Assembly: GCA_000733415.1 (NCBI GenBank) | Contig: KL662191.1 | Location: 1,371,932 to 1,435,931 of the forward strand | Direction of reading: 5' to 3' | Origin: [Leptolyngbya] sp. JSC-1 | Lineage (GTDB): Bacteria; Cyanobacteriota; Cyanobacteriia; Elainellales; Elainellaceae | Length of the DNA: 64,000 nt | Shown here: positions 10,461-20,278 of the stretch, piece by piece | Layout of the letters: each line of letters opens with the position of its first letter | Position numbering within the stretch: the first letter of the stretch is position 1 | Notes under the pieces: model-generated | Told to the model about the DNA's origin: nothing | Databases searched by the model: none | What the model saw: the letters and a program-made list of their open reading frames with translations, nothing else | Made by a program: the position numbers and the translations under genes

Positions 10461-11136
10461 ATGTACGCCCTGATCTCCCGCGAGCGCATCCAGCTTCCAC
10501 CCGGAACCGTCGTCCGGATGCCGGGAACCTGGCAGGATTACCGTGCCCTCTGCGACAGCCGCGGCGATGGCTCGATTCCTCGCCTTAAGTACCGCAATGG
10601 AGAAATTCTGCTGATGTCCCCTCTGCCTAAACATGGTCGAGAAGCTCATCTAGTAGCTCACGTTGTCATCGCGATCCTCGACCAGCAAAACCGCAACTAC
10701 GAAGCCTTCACGTCAATCACGATGGAACTGCCAGAAGCAGGGGGCATCGAGCCGGATTACTGTTTCTATATCGACAATTGGCAAGCTGCCGTGGGCCGTG
10801 ACCGCTTGCAGTGGGGCCGTGATCCGGCACCGAATTTGGTAATCGAAATCGACGTCACCACCTACACCGACGCCAACGATTATGCTGCCTACAACGTACC
10901 CGAAGTATGGCTCAACGTACCCGAAGTATGGCTGCTGCAAAAAAAATCGCCATCTCGTCATCTATGGTCTAGAAGTAAACGCCTACCAACCGCAAACCGC
11001 TAGCCGTTATTTCCCAGGCTTTGATCTACCCGTTCTAGTTGCTGAGTGTCTGACTGCCGCCAGTGAACAGGGCACCGGAGTCGCGATCCGAGAATTACGC
11101 CAACGTTTGGCAACCGCTTCAGGCACTGTGGAGTAG
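10461..11136 (+). pseudogene. Uma2 family (DUF820) endonuclease-like gene, frameshifted
   Basis: The frame begins MYALISRERIQLPPGTVVRM and shows the Uma2 nuclease-like core (GIEPDYCFYIDNW and APNLVIEIDVTT), so a PD-(D/E)XK type fold is expected. At 10939-10946 there is a run of eight A residues. Reading through it gives a nonsense tail that stops at 11003, while removing one A restores the expected frame QKNRHLVIYGLEVNAYQPQT and onward to the stop at 11136. Just upstream, a perfect-length 21-bp tandem duplication repeats the conserved NVPEVWL segment. This is most simply a recent pseudogene, although a sequencing error in the homopolymer or programmed slippage would also explain the shift. 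Uma2 genes are abundant and unstable in cyanobacteria. Confidence 0.78.
10893..10934 (+). repeat. 21-bp tandem duplication inside the Uma2 gene
   Basis: Two adjacent copies of 21 bases (10893-10913 and 10914-10934) differ only at the last base. They keep frame and duplicate the protein segment NVPEVWL, which occurs once in the family. Confidence 0.95.
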
Positions 11137-11173
11137 AACTGAGGTAAGGGCCACAAGCATCGGAGAGACCGCA

Positions 11174-11632
11174 ATGACAACAGAAACCCAATCGCACCAG
11201 CCCAGCCTATACGAAACCGACTATCTGCAATGGATCGAGACCACTCTAGAAAAGCTGCGCCAGCAAGACTATGCCGCCATCGACTGGGAAAATTTGATCG
11301 AAGAAATCGCAGACATGGGACGAAGTGAACGACAAGGGTTTGAAAGTAATCTCATCGTTCTGCTGCTGCACCTACTCAAATGGCAATATCAGCCCTCTAT
11401 GCGCAGTGGAAGCTGGAAGGGCAGTATCGTCGAGCATCGCAGACGCATCCGCAAGGCAATCAAGGACTCGCCTAGTCTTAAACCTTTTTTAGAAAAAATT
11501 TTTTCAGAATGCTATGCAGATGCTGTGGAGCAAGCCAGCGCCGAAACCGGACTGCCAGTCACCTCCTTTCCTGGTGAATCTCCTTACACTCCAGCACAGG
11601 TGCTAGATGCTAACTTCTTTCCAGAAGTCTGA
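11174..11632 (+). CDS. DUF29 family protein (copy 1)
   Basis: This is a 152-residue DUF29 protein. Hallmarks are LYETDYLQWIETTLEKLRQQ at the N-terminus, DWENLIEEIADMGRSER, and LLHLLKWQYQP. The ATG at 11174 is chosen because it aligns exactly with the start of the paralogue immediately downstream; an upstream start at 11063 lies inside the Uma2 remnant. The function is unknown. DUF29 genes are multi-copy in cyanobacteria. Confidence 0.85.
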   Translation: MTTETQSHQPSLYETDYLQWIETTLEKLRQQDYAAIDWENLIEEIADMGRSERQGFESNLIVLLLHLLKWQYQPSMRSGSWKGSIVEHRRRIRKAIKDSPSLKPFLEKIFSECYADAVEQASAETGLPVTSFPGESPYTPAQVLDANFFPEV

Positions 11633-11699
11633 CTTTGTCCGCTCACTTACCATAGAGTGGAACCAAGGTACAGGCTACACCGAGAGTCGGAGGAACACA

Positions 11700-12158
11700 A
11701 TGGCAACTGAAATCCAATCGCACCAGCCCAGCCTATACGAAACCGACTATCTGCAATGGATCGAAACCACTCTAGAAAAGCTGCACCAGCGAGACTATGC
11801 TGCCATCGACTGGGAAAATTTGATCGAAGAAATCGCAGACATGGGACGAAGTGAACGAAAAAGGCTGAAGAGTAACGTGACGATTGTTTTGCTACATCTA
11901 CTCAAATGGCAGTATCAGCCTCAATTGCGCAGCGGTAGCTGGAAGGGCAGTATTATCGAGCATCGCCAGCGAATTCGAGATGATCTAGCCGATTCTCCTA
12001 GCCTCAAGCCCTATCTGCAAGAGATTTTTTTCCAATGCTATACCGACGCTACCGAACGAGCCAGCGCCGAAACCGGATTACCGCTTGAAATCTTTCCTAA
12101 TCAGTCTCCCTATACTCCGGCGCAAGTCCTAGATGCCGCCTTTTTTCCAGAAGGCTAA
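11700..12158 (+). CDS. DUF29 family protein (copy 2)
   Basis: This has the same length (152 residues) and is nearly identical to copy 1 over the first 65 residues, with more divergence after GRSER. The 68-base spacer is short and the 5' flanks are alike (AGTCGGAGGAACACA before this ATG), which indicates a local tandem duplication. SD-like GGAGG lies 6 bases before the ATG. The function is unknown. Confidence 0.85.
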   Translation: MATEIQSHQPSLYETDYLQWIETTLEKLHQRDYAAIDWENLIEEIADMGRSERKRLKSNVTIVLLHLLKWQYQPQLRSGSWKGSIIEHRQRIRDDLADSPSLKPYLQEIFFQCYTDATERASAETGLPLEIFPNQSPYTPAQVLDAAFFPEG

Positions 12159-12259
12159 CCTTGTTTAGACACCAGCTATCGTTCTATCGCTCCGATTCAC
12201 AGCAAGTACGCCTATACTGGTACCTTGACCCCTGCTGTTATGCTCCATGATTGTGCTCC

Positions 12260-12886
12260 ATGATTAGCTACCTCAAGGGCGTGATTGCCAGCATTCATAA
12301 AGTTGCCAGTGGCCGCGTGATTCTGACCCTCGATGTGAATCAAGTTGGTTACGATTTGCAAATTACGCCGCGCTTGTTGCAAACCTTACCCGGCATCGGT
12401 GAGACTGTGCAGATTTTTACCCATCAGCAAATCCGCGATGACCAAATCGTGCTGTTCGGGTTTGGCTCTCTGGCCGAGCGGGATCTGTTTCGCCAGTTGA
12501 CGGGTGTGAGCGGTGTGGGTCCCCAAATTGCGATGGCGCTCCTCGACGGTATGGGTCTCCCCGATCTAGTGCAGGCTATCGTTTCTGGTAACACCCGCCT
12601 CTTGGCCCGCACTCCCGGCATTGGAGCCAAAACTGCCGAACGCATCGCCCTAGAGCTAAAAAACAAGCTAGCCGAATGGCGGCTACAATCGGGCCTCACC
12701 ACAACTCCCGACGCTGGCCCTGCCGGTACAGTGCAGGAAGATGTAGAAATGACCCTGATTGCCCTCGGCTATACCAACAGCGAAATCATGCAAGCCCTGC
12801 GAGCAGTGGGTCAAAAAACGGCCCTCTCCAAAACCAATGATGTCGAAGCCTGGATTCGGGAAGCCATCGCTTGGCTAAGCCAATGA
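12260..12886 (+). CDS. ruvA: Holliday junction DNA helicase subunit RuvA
   Basis: This 208-residue protein has an N-terminal OB fold (MISYLKGVIASIHKVASGRV, then VGYDLQITPR and FTHQQIRDD), two helix-hairpin-helix motifs (LTGVSGVGPQIAMALLDGM and LARTPGIGAKTAERIALELK) and the C-terminal RuvB-contacting domain III (ALGYTNSEIMQALRAV). RuvA binds four-way junctions and loads RuvB. The ATG at 12260 gives the canonical MISYLKG start; the TTG at 12251 would add three residues. No ruvB is adjacent, as is usual in cyanobacteria. Confidence 0.95.
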   Translation: MISYLKGVIASIHKVASGRVILTLDVNQVGYDLQITPRLLQTLPGIGETVQIFTHQQIRDDQIVLFGFGSLAERDLFRQLTGVSGVGPQIAMALLDGMGLPDLVQAIVSGNTRLLARTPGIGAKTAERIALELKNKLAEWRLQSGLTTTPDAGPAGTVQEDVEMTLIALGYTNSEIMQALRAVGQKTALSKTNDVEAWIREAIAWLSQ

Positions 12887-12889
12887 ATT

Positions 12890-12988
12890 AAGTTTTGAGT
12901 TTTGAGTTTTGAGTTGATGAACCCCTCGGTTTGGTCTCTCTAGCTGCTAAATCTTGACGCTGCCACCAAAACTCAAAACTCAAAACTT
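12890..12988. repeat. Inverted heptamer repeats, possible bidirectional terminator
   Basis: Three tandem TTTTGAG heptamers (12893-12913) face matching CTCAAAA units (12968-12988). The arms 12890-12910 and 12968-12988 are perfectly complementary over 21 bases, with a 57-base loop. It lies right after the ruvA stop and could form a long stem acting as a transcription terminator, or may simply be a repeat-slippage hotspot. Confidence 0.7.
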
Positions 12989-13043
12989 ACTATTAGAATA
13001 AGCCTGTCGGCCTGCTGTCTGTTAGGAGTCGGGAGTCAACGTA

Positions 13044-14192
13044 GTGAATCTTGGTCAATGGCTCAGTTTTCTTTGCCTGGTTATTGTGTTGGTGTTTTTG
13101 TGGCAGATTCGTCAGGTGCTGCTGCTAGTCTTCACAGCAGTGGTGTTGGCAATCGCCCTGAATGCGGTGGCTCGACAACTGCAAAAACTAGGGATGTCGA
13201 GAGGCAGAGCGGTCTTACTGACCGTTAGCTTATCGCTTCTGCTGGCCTTTCTGATTTTCTACTTGATTGTGCCACCGTTTGTGGATCAGCTCTTGGAACT
13301 GGGAGCACTCGTACCAGTTGGCTTCTTGCGGGTGGTGTCCTGGGTAGAAACGTTGCTGAACAATCGCCCGGACTGGTTGACGGATGTGGAATTACCCAGT
13401 CCTTCTCGCCTGATCGATGAGATTCAGCCATTTTTGCGCGATGTTTTGCCTAACTTTTTCGCTATTTTCTCTGGATCGCTGGCTGTTCTGTTACAGGGGC
13501 TATTGCTCATCGTCTTTACCTTGATGTTACTGGGTAATCCACTCGCCTATCGTTATGCTGTTGTACAGCTTTTTCCAGCCTTTTACCGTGAGCGGATCGA
13601 TACCGTGCTGGGCAAATGCGAAGTAGCTTTAGGAAGCTGGTTAGGCGGAGCCTTGATTAGCTCTACCGTCGTGGCTCTCCTATCGGCAATTGGCCTATGG
13701 GCACTGCAAATTGAATTCGTGCTGGCTCAGGCGCTGTTGGCTGGGTTGCTCAATTTTATTCCCAACATTGGACCGACGCTGAGCATGGTGTTTCCGCTCA
13801 CAGTAGCGGCTCTAGATGCGCCATGGAAAGTGCTGGCTGTATTGATTCTCTATATCGTGATTCAAAATTTAGAAGCCTACCTGATCACGCCAACGATTAT
13901 GGCAAACCAGGTTTCGCTGCTGCCCGCCATGACGCTAGCCGCCCAGTTGGTGTTTGCCCGCTTTTTTGGCTTTCTAGGACTCCTGCTGGCCCTACCGCTG
14001 GCCGTAATTGCCAAAACCTTCATTCAAGAAATTCTGGTCAAAGATATTCTGGATCAGTGGCGCAGTCCCAATCACCGCAATCATCGTGATGATTACCCGA
14101 CCAATCAGCAGGCTAAACTCCACAACGCCAAATCGACAGCTGAAGTCGAAAATCCGTTCAAACTGCCGCCAGATGACTTGTTTCATGACTAA
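13044..14192 (+). CDS. AI-2E family transporter (PerM/UPF0118-like permease)
   Basis: This 382-residue polytopic membrane protein begins with clustered hydrophobic helices (SFLCLVIVLVFLWQI, VLLLVFTAVVLAIALNAVA) and has the family C-terminal pattern GLLNFIPNIGPTLSMVFPLT followed by PTIMANQVSLLPAMTLAA. Eight or so helices are expected. Members have been linked to AI-2 export or Na+/H+ exchange, and the substrate here is unknown. The start is a GTG at 13044. The hydrophilic C-terminal tail (about 45 residues) is poorly conserved. Confidence 0.85.
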   Translation: MNLGQWLSFLCLVIVLVFLWQIRQVLLLVFTAVVLAIALNAVARQLQKLGMSRGRAVLLTVSLSLLLAFLIFYLIVPPFVDQLLELGALVPVGFLRVVSWVETLLNNRPDWLTDVELPSPSRLIDEIQPFLRDVLPNFFAIFSGSLAVLLQGLLLIVFTLMLLGNPLAYRYAVVQLFPAFYRERIDTVLGKCEVALGSWLGGALISSTVVALLSAIGLWALQIEFVLAQALLAGLLNFIPNIGPTLSMVFPLTVAALDAPWKVLAVLILYIVIQNLEAYLITPTIMANQVSLLPAMTLAAQLVFARFFGFLGLLLALPLAVIAKTFIQEILVKDILDQWRSPNHRNHRDDYPTNQQAKLHNAKSTAEVENPFKLPPDDLFHD

Positions 14193-14206
14193 CAGGACAT
14201 AGATCG

Positions 14207-14261
14207 ATGCCCAGCAGATGCCCAGCAGATGCCCAGCAGATGCCCAGCAGATGCCCAGCAG
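14207..14261 (+). repeat. 11-bp tandem repeat, five copies
   Basis: The unit ATGCCCAGCAG repeats five times without mismatch (55 bases), followed by a degenerate GTGCC. It lies between the permease stop and the giant kinase gene, 80 bases before its ATG. Being 11 bp, it approximates one helical turn. Confidence 0.95.
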
Positions 14262-14340
14262 GTGCCTAGGCCGATGAAACCGCTGAATTCTTGGGAATGT
14301 TAGAAGTGGTTTTAGCAAACTGGAATTGTTGCCTGCTGCC

Positions 14341-17300
14341 ATGTTACCGACCAGTGCATGTCCCAATCTTTCACCTGGCCCATCACCTGACCTTGTTGGC
14401 TACTCCATCGTTGAGCAACTCTATGTCGGGGCTCGAACCGTCGTGTATCGAGCCGTGCAGCAGTCCAGTCAGCGCCCAGTGATTATTAAACTGCTGCAAC
14501 CCGATTATCCTAGCTTCAACGACTTATTGCAGTTTCGCAATCAATACACCATTACCAAAAATTTGGATATTCCTGGCATTGTGCACCCCTACAGCCTGGA
14601 ACCCTACCGCAACAGCTACGCGCTAGTAATGGAAGATTTCGGCGGTGTTTCTCTCAGAGATTATGCTCAGGCCCAGAGCCTTTCATGGCCGGAAGTCCTG
14701 CATATCGCTCTCCAGCTCAGCCAGATTTTACATCACCTACATAGTCACCGGGTTATTCACAAAGACATCAAACCCGCTAATATTCTGTTTCATCCAGAGA
14801 CCCAGGAGATCAGACTGATCGACTTTAGTATTGCCTCTCTCTTACCCAAAGAGACCCAGGAGATCAAAAACCCGCAGCGGCTGGAGGGAACACTGGCCTA
14901 CTTAGCTCCTGAGCAAACCGGACGCATGAATCGCGGCGTTGATTACCGGGCTGATTTCTATGCGCTGGGAGTGACGCTGTACGAACTGCTGACCGCAGAG
15001 TTGCCTTTTCAGACGGATGATCCATTGGAGTTGGTGCATTGCCACATAGCAAAAGTACCCAGCCTCATCCATCAAGTGAATTCCAATGTTCCACCAATCA
15101 TCTCTCAAATTGTCGCTAAACTGTTAGCCAAAAATGCAGAAGATCGCTATCAGAGTGCCTTGGGATTGCAGCATGATCTGCAAACTTGTTTGGCCCAATG
15201 GCAAGCCAACGGTACGATTCAGCCCTTTGTGCTGGGTCAGCAAGATCGCAGCGAACGATTTTTGATTCCCGAAGCACTCTACGGGCGCGAGCAAGAAGTG
15301 CAAGCCCTGTTGGCCGCCTTTGACCGCGTCAGCCACGGCAGTTCGGAATTACTGCTGGTTGCAGGCTTTTCGGGAATTGGCAAAACGGCAGTCGTGAATG
15401 AAGTTCACAAGCCGATCCTGCGCCAGCGGGGCTATTTTGTTAAGGGCAAGTTTGAGCAATTTAATCGCGATATTCCCTTTTCTGCCTTTGTCCAGGCGTT
15501 TCGGGATTGGGTGGGGCAGGTGTTGAGTGAAAGTGATGCCCAGTTGCAGCGCTGGCGGACCAAACTGCTGGAGGCTCTGGGCGAGAATGGGCAAGTGATT
15601 ATTGACGTAGTTCCTGAGCTAGAGCAAATCATCGGTCCCCAGCCTGCTGCACCGGAGCTATCGGATAGCGCTACCCAGAAGCGATTTAATTTGCTGTTGC
15701 AAAAGTTCCTTCAGGTGTTGACCACTGCCGATCACCCATTGGTGATGTTTCTAGACGATTTACAGTGGGCCGATTCAGCCTCGCTTCAGTTGCTCAAACT
15801 GTTAATGAATGACAGTAGCTATTTGCTGCTGCTGGGTGCCTACCGAGACAATGAAGTGGCACCAGCTCATCCCTTGATGTTGACGCTGAAGGACCTGAAA
15901 CAAGCTGGGGCAACCATCAACACAATTACGCTAGCACCGCTGACAATTCAGGATACCAATCGCTTAGTTGCAGATACACTTCATTGTTCCACAGAGCGTG
16001 CCCAGCCCTTAACCGAATTGATTGATCGCAAAACCCAGGGTAATCCTTTTTTTACGACCCAGTTTCTCAAGGCGTTATACGAAGAAGGACACATTACCTT
16101 TAATCGCGAGCAACGCTACTGGGAATGCGACATGACCCAGGTGAATGCGCTATCCCTCACCGATGATGTGGTGGAGTTTATGGCGCAGCGCTTGCAGAAA
16201 TTGGCCCCTGAAACTCAGCAAGTTCTGCAATTAGCGGCTTGCATTGGCAATCAGTTCGATTTGGCAACACTAGCCATCGTCTCAGAGCAGTCGCCAACCC
16301 AGATTGTTGCCCTATTGTGGGAAGCATTGCAGGACGGCTTGATGGTGCCAACCAGTCAGCTCTACAAATTTTTTCAGGCGGAAGATTCGGATCTGGCTAA
16401 CCCCCAGAGTTCGATCAATCCCACCTACCGGTTTTTGCACGACCGCGTTCAGCAGGCAGCCTATTCCCTGATTCCAGAACCGCAAAAACAAATCACCCAT
16501 CTCAGAATTGGCCAGCGATTGTTGCGTGATACGCCTGAAGCCAAACGAGAGGAGCGGGTATTTGTCATTGTCAATCAGCTCAACATTGGGCGTGACTTGA
16601 TTGACCAACCCAATGAACGGACCAACTTAGCTCGATTGAACCTGATAGCAGGTCGAAAAGCGAAGATCTCTACAGCCTATCATGCGGCATTCACCTATTT
16701 GTCGGTTGGGATTGATTTACTGGCACCGGATCAATGGCAAACTGAGTATCCACTGCTGCTAGCCCTGCATCAGTTAGCAACAGAAGTTGCCTTTCTCAAA
16801 GCAGAGTTTACCCAGATGGAACGATGGGCAGCAACAGTGCTGCAACAGGCAAAAACGCTGCTAGAAACCATCAAAATTCGTGAAATTCAAATCCAGTTCT
16901 ATCAGGCCAATAACCAATTAGAGCAGGCTGTTTGGCTAGCACTAGAGGTGCTGCAACAATTGGGCGTAACGCTTCCTAAACAACCCGACGCCGCAGCAAT
17001 TCAATCAGCTTCAGCAGCGCTCCAGGCATGTTTGGCAGGCCAATCAATCGAGAGTTTGATCGATCTGCCGCAGATGACCAAGCCAGAAATTCTCGCGGCG
17101 ATGCGTCTGCTCTCCTGCATGAGTTCGTCGGCCTACATCGCAGTTCCCCAACTCTTTCCCCTGATCATTCTCAAGGAAATTGAATTGTCGATTACCTACG
17201 GAAATGCGCCAGCTTCTGCTCTGGCCTATGCCGACTATGGCGTTACCCTCTGTGGTGTGGTGGGCGATATTGCCACAGGGTATCAATTCGGTAATTTAGC

Positions 17301-20184
17301 GCTGCAACTTTTGCAGAAAAGCTCTGACCCAACCTATAAAGCGAGCACGCTGACCGTCGTGAATGGCAGCATTCGCCATTGGCAAGACCCGCTAGCCGCA
17401 ACCCTGACTCCGTTGATCGAGGCTTATACCAGCGGCTTGGAAACCGGAGATGTGGAATTTGCAGCCTTAGCCGCCCACATGTATTGCTATCACGCCTATC
17501 TGGTTGGGCGGGAATTGCCAGATGTAGCCCAGGATTTGCAGACCTACAGCGAGGCGATTGCTCACCTGCAACAAAAAACCATTCTTTACTTTAATCAGAT
17601 CTACTGGCAGACGGTGCTCAACCTGATGGGGCAAGCTGAGGACCCCTGCTGCTTGGTGGGTGACGCTTACGATGAGCACCAGATGCTGCCACTGCACCTC
17701 CAGGGAAATAATCATACCCTGTTGTTCTATTTCTATTTCAACAAAGCCAGCCTGCTGTATCTATTTCAAGCTTATGCTCAGGCGGTCGAACAAATAGGCT
17801 GGGCTCGCCAGTCTCTGCATGGTGTGACCTCAAGGCCGCTGGTGCCGCTCTTTTATGTCTACGAGTCGCTGATTTTATTGGCCGACTATGCGGAACAATC
17901 AGAGATAGACCAACAGCAACGGTTGGCCCAAGTCGTTGCTAACCAGGAACAAATCCAGCGTCATGCCCAGTACGCTCCGGTCAACTATTTGCACAAGCTA
18001 CATTTGGTCAAGGCAGAACAGGCCAGAGTTTTGGGCCACAGAGCAGCAGCGATTGACCTCTATGATTGCGCCATTGCCGCTGCTAAAGCAAATGGCTACC
18101 TGCAAGAAGAAGCGCTAGCCAACGAACTGGCAGCCAAATTCTATCTGGACTGGGGTAAAGTTGGCCTTGCGGCTGACTATATGCAAGCTGCCTACTATGG
18201 CTATGCCCACTGGGGTACCAAAGCCAAAATTCAAGACCTGGAGCACCGCTATCCCTATCTGCTCGCGCCGATTTTGCAGCAGCAGCGCATGTCGCTATCA
18301 GCGACTGAAACCATGTTTGCCGCAGAAACGCTGTCTCGCCTGACGCTTGCCGGTACTCAATCTGCGTCCTCTGGCGGTATCAGTGATTCTGATAGCCTCG
18401 ACTTGGCAAGCGTTCTGAAAGCCTCGCAAACCCTCTCTAGCGAAATTGAACTCGATCAACTGCTGACCACCTTGCTGCACACTGCGCTGGAAAACGCTGG
18501 AGCTGACAAAGGGGCCTTGATATTGCCACGGGAAGGCCAATGGTACGTAGAAGCCGTCGCTAGCCTCAATCATTCAGCCCAAGCGCGATCCACTCTCCTA
18601 CCGGACAGCCACGAGGTTCCCCAGTCCCTGATCAACAGCGTGAAGCGGAGCCTCAAGCCTGTTGTCGTCATCGATGCAGTTATCCATCCCACCCTGGCAA
18701 CCGATGCCTATGTCGTGCGGCAGCAGCCCAAAAGTATGCTTTGTACGCCAATTTTGCAGCGGGGCGAACTAGTTGCGATTTTGTATCTAGAGAACCAGGC
18801 TACGGTTGGAGCCTTTACCAACAATCGGGTTGAAGTGCTGAATGTCCTCTGTGCCCAAGCCGCCATCTCCCTCGAAAATGCTAGGCTCTATTCTCGGGTC
18901 CAAGACAACCAACGCCAGCTAGCGACCCTGTTGAGCAACCTACCTGGCATGGCCTACTCCTGTGCTAACGATGCCGACTGGACGATGAAATTTGTTAGTG
19001 AAGGATGCTTCACTCTCACAGGCTACCGGCCAGATGAACTGATCCACAATCGCTGTATATCTTATGGTGCATTGATTTGTTCCGATTATGTAGAACTTGT
19101 GAATACAGCGGTGCAGACTGCTTTGACGCGCCGCTGCCCATTCCAGATCACCTACCCGATACGAACTAAGACAGGATCAGAGAAATGGGTGTGGGAGCAG
19201 GGATGTGGGGTCTTTGACGCCAATGGCAATTTCTTGAGTATTGAAGGGTTAATTCTGGATATCAGCGATCGGAAAGCGGCTGAGGCTATCAGCCTACAAA
19301 AATCGCAAGCTCTAGAGCAGGCACTTCAGGACTTGCAAAGCACCCAGCTTCAGTTAGTGCAAAACGAAAAGATGGCCTCTCTGGGAAATTTAGTCGCTGG
19401 GGTAGCTCATGAGATTAACAATCCGGTTGGCTTCCTCAACGGCAGCATCAACAATGCCAAAGACTATGTACAAGATTTACTTTCCCATCTGCAACTGTAT
19501 CAGCAGCACTATCCCCAAGCTGTAGCCTCCATTCAAGGCCACGCCGAACAGATTGACCTGGACTTTTTGGCCGCCGATCTGCCCAAGCTTCTAGATTCCA
19601 TGCAGGCAGCGATTGATCGGATTAAAACGATCAGCACCAGCCTGCGCACCTTTTCCCGTGCCGATACCGAACACAAAGTCGCAGCTAACTTGCATGAAGG
19701 GATCGATAGCGCTTTGCTGATTCTCAAATATCGCCTCAAAGCCAACGAGCAGCGCCCAGCGATTCAGATCATTCAAAATTATGGAGAATTGCCGCTAATT
19801 GAATGCTTTCCTGGTCAACTGAATCAGGTATTTATGAACGTTATAGCAAACGCCATTGACATGTTTGATGAACTGGCGCAACAATCCTCGTTTGCCGAAC
19901 TAGCAGCCAAACCCCAAACCATCACGATCCAAACCGCTGTGCTGACCAATCAAAATGCGGTAGAAGTGCGGATCCGCGACAACGGGAAAGGCATGACCGA
20001 AGCGGTGAAAGCCAGAATTTTTGATCACCTGTTTACGACCAAAAGTGTGGGCCAAGGCACCGGATTGGGGTTGGCGATTGCCCGTCAGATTGTCATCGAA
20101 ACCCATGCGGGTAGCATTGAAGTTCAGTCAGAGTTGGGGCAAGGCAGCGAGTTCTGTATCCGATTGCCGATCTCAGGCAGGTAA
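14341..20184 (+). CDS. Trifunctional Ser/Thr kinase - ATPase - GAF/PAS - histidine kinase (HstK type)
   Basis: This is a 1,947-residue signalling protein. The N-terminal eukaryotic-type kinase (about residues 15-285) has the ATP lysine in VIIKLL (K50), the catalytic loop HKDIKPANILF (D142) and LIDFSIAS as the DFG equivalent (DFS). An AAA/STAND-type ATPase follows, with Walker A GFSGIGKTAV near residue 345 and Walker B LVMFLDDLQWAD near 470. A long helical repeat region spans about 600-1300. Then come a GAF domain (about 1355-1515), a PAS domain (about 1535-1640), and a histidine kinase with the H-box GVAHEINNP (H1690), N-box VIANAID and G-box GTGLGLAI. This layout is the cyanobacterial HstK family. 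No response regulator lies alongside. The ATG at 14341 is preferred over the TTG codons at 14326. Confidence 0.95.
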   Translation: MLPTSACPNLSPGPSPDLVGYSIVEQLYVGARTVVYRAVQQSSQRPVIIKLLQPDYPSFNDLLQFRNQYTITKNLDIPGIVHPYSLEPYRNSYALVMEDFGGVSLRDYAQAQSLSWPEVLHIALQLSQILHHLHSHRVIHKDIKPANILFHPETQEIRLIDFSIASLLPKETQEIKNPQRLEGTLAYLAPEQTGRMNRGVDYRADFYALGVTLYELLTAELPFQTDDPLELVHCHIAKVPSLIHQVNSNVPPIISQIVAKLLAKNAEDRYQSALGLQHDLQTCLAQWQANGTIQPFVLGQQDRSERFLIPEALYGREQEVQALLAAFDRVSHGSSELLLVAGFSGIGKTAVVNEVHKPILRQRGYFVKGKFEQFNRDIPFSAFVQAFRDWVGQVLSESDAQLQRWRTKLLEALGENGQVIIDVVPELEQIIGPQPAAPELSDSATQKRFNLLLQKFLQVLTTADHPLVMFLDDLQWADSASLQLLKLLMNDSSYLLLLGAYRDNEVAPAHPLMLTLKDLKQAGATINTITLAPLTIQDTNRLVADTLHCSTERAQPLTELIDRKTQGNPFFTTQFLKALYEEGHITFNREQRYWECDMTQVNALSLTDDVVEFMAQRLQKLAPETQQVLQLAACIGNQFDLATLAIVSEQSPTQIVALLWEALQDGLMVPTSQLYKFFQAEDSDLANPQSSINPTYRFLHDRVQQAAYSLIPEPQKQITHLRIGQRLLRDTPEAKREERVFVIVNQLNIGRDLIDQPNERTNLARLNLIAGRKAKISTAYHAAFTYLSVGIDLLAPDQWQTEYPLLLALHQLATEVAFLKAEFTQMERWAATVLQQAKTLLETIKIREIQIQFYQANNQLEQAVWLALEVLQQLGVTLPKQPDAAAIQSASAALQACLAGQSIESLIDLPQMTKPEILAAMRLLSCMSSSAYIAVPQLFPLIILKEIELSITYGNAPASALAYADYGVTLCGVVGDIATGYQFGNLALQLLQKSSDPTYKASTLTVVNGSIRHWQDPLAATLTPLIEAYTSGLETGDVEFAALAAHMYCYHAYLVGRELPDVAQDLQTYSEAIAHLQQKTILYFNQIYWQTVLNLMGQAEDPCCLVGDAYDEHQMLPLHLQGNNHTLLFYFYFNKASLLYLFQAYAQAVEQIGWARQSLHGVTSRPLVPLFYVYESLILLADYAEQSEIDQQQRLAQVVANQEQIQRHAQYAPVNYLHKLHLVKAEQARVLGHRAAAIDLYDCAIAAAKANGYLQEEALANELAAKFYLDWGKVGLAADYMQAAYYGYAHWGTKAKIQDLEHRYPYLLAPILQQQRMSLSATETMFAAETLSRLTLAGTQSASSGGISDSDSLDLASVLKASQTLSSEIELDQLLTTLLHTALENAGADKGALILPREGQWYVEAVASLNHSAQARSTLLPDSHEVPQSLINSVKRSLKPVVVIDAVIHPTLATDAYVVRQQPKSMLCTPILQRGELVAILYLENQATVGAFTNNRVEVLNVLCAQAAISLENARLYSRVQDNQRQLATLLSNLPGMAYSCANDADWTMKFVSEGCFTLTGYRPDELIHNRCISYGALICSDYVELVNTAVQTALTRRCPFQITYPIRTKTGSEKWVWEQGCGVFDANGNFLSIEGLILDISDRKAAEAISLQKSQALEQALQDLQSTQLQLVQNEKMASLGNLVAGVAHEINNPVGFLNGSINNAKDYVQDLLSHLQLYQQHYPQAVASIQGHAEQIDLDFLAADLPKLLDSMQAAIDRIKTISTSLRTFSRADTEHKVAANLHEGIDSALLILKYRLKANEQRPAIQIIQNYGELPLIECFPGQLNQVFMNVIANAIDMFDELAQQSSFAELAAKPQTITIQTAVLTNQNAVEVRIRDNGKGMTEAVKARIFDHLFTTKSVGQGTGLGLAIARQIVIETHAGSIEVQSELGQGSEFCIRLPISGR

Positions 20185-20278
20185 GTCAGATCTTGCACCA
20201 TAATGCTCCATCAGGTGATTGTTGACACTGGAGTTTTGATAGCTTTGATTGATCGGCTGGTGGCTCCTGTTTTGCTAT

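Noticed and set aside
13992..14366. Minus-strand 124-residue frame with repeated GICWASAGHLL
   Set aside because: The repeats are only the translation of the 11-bp DNA array, and the rest is antisense to the permease gene.
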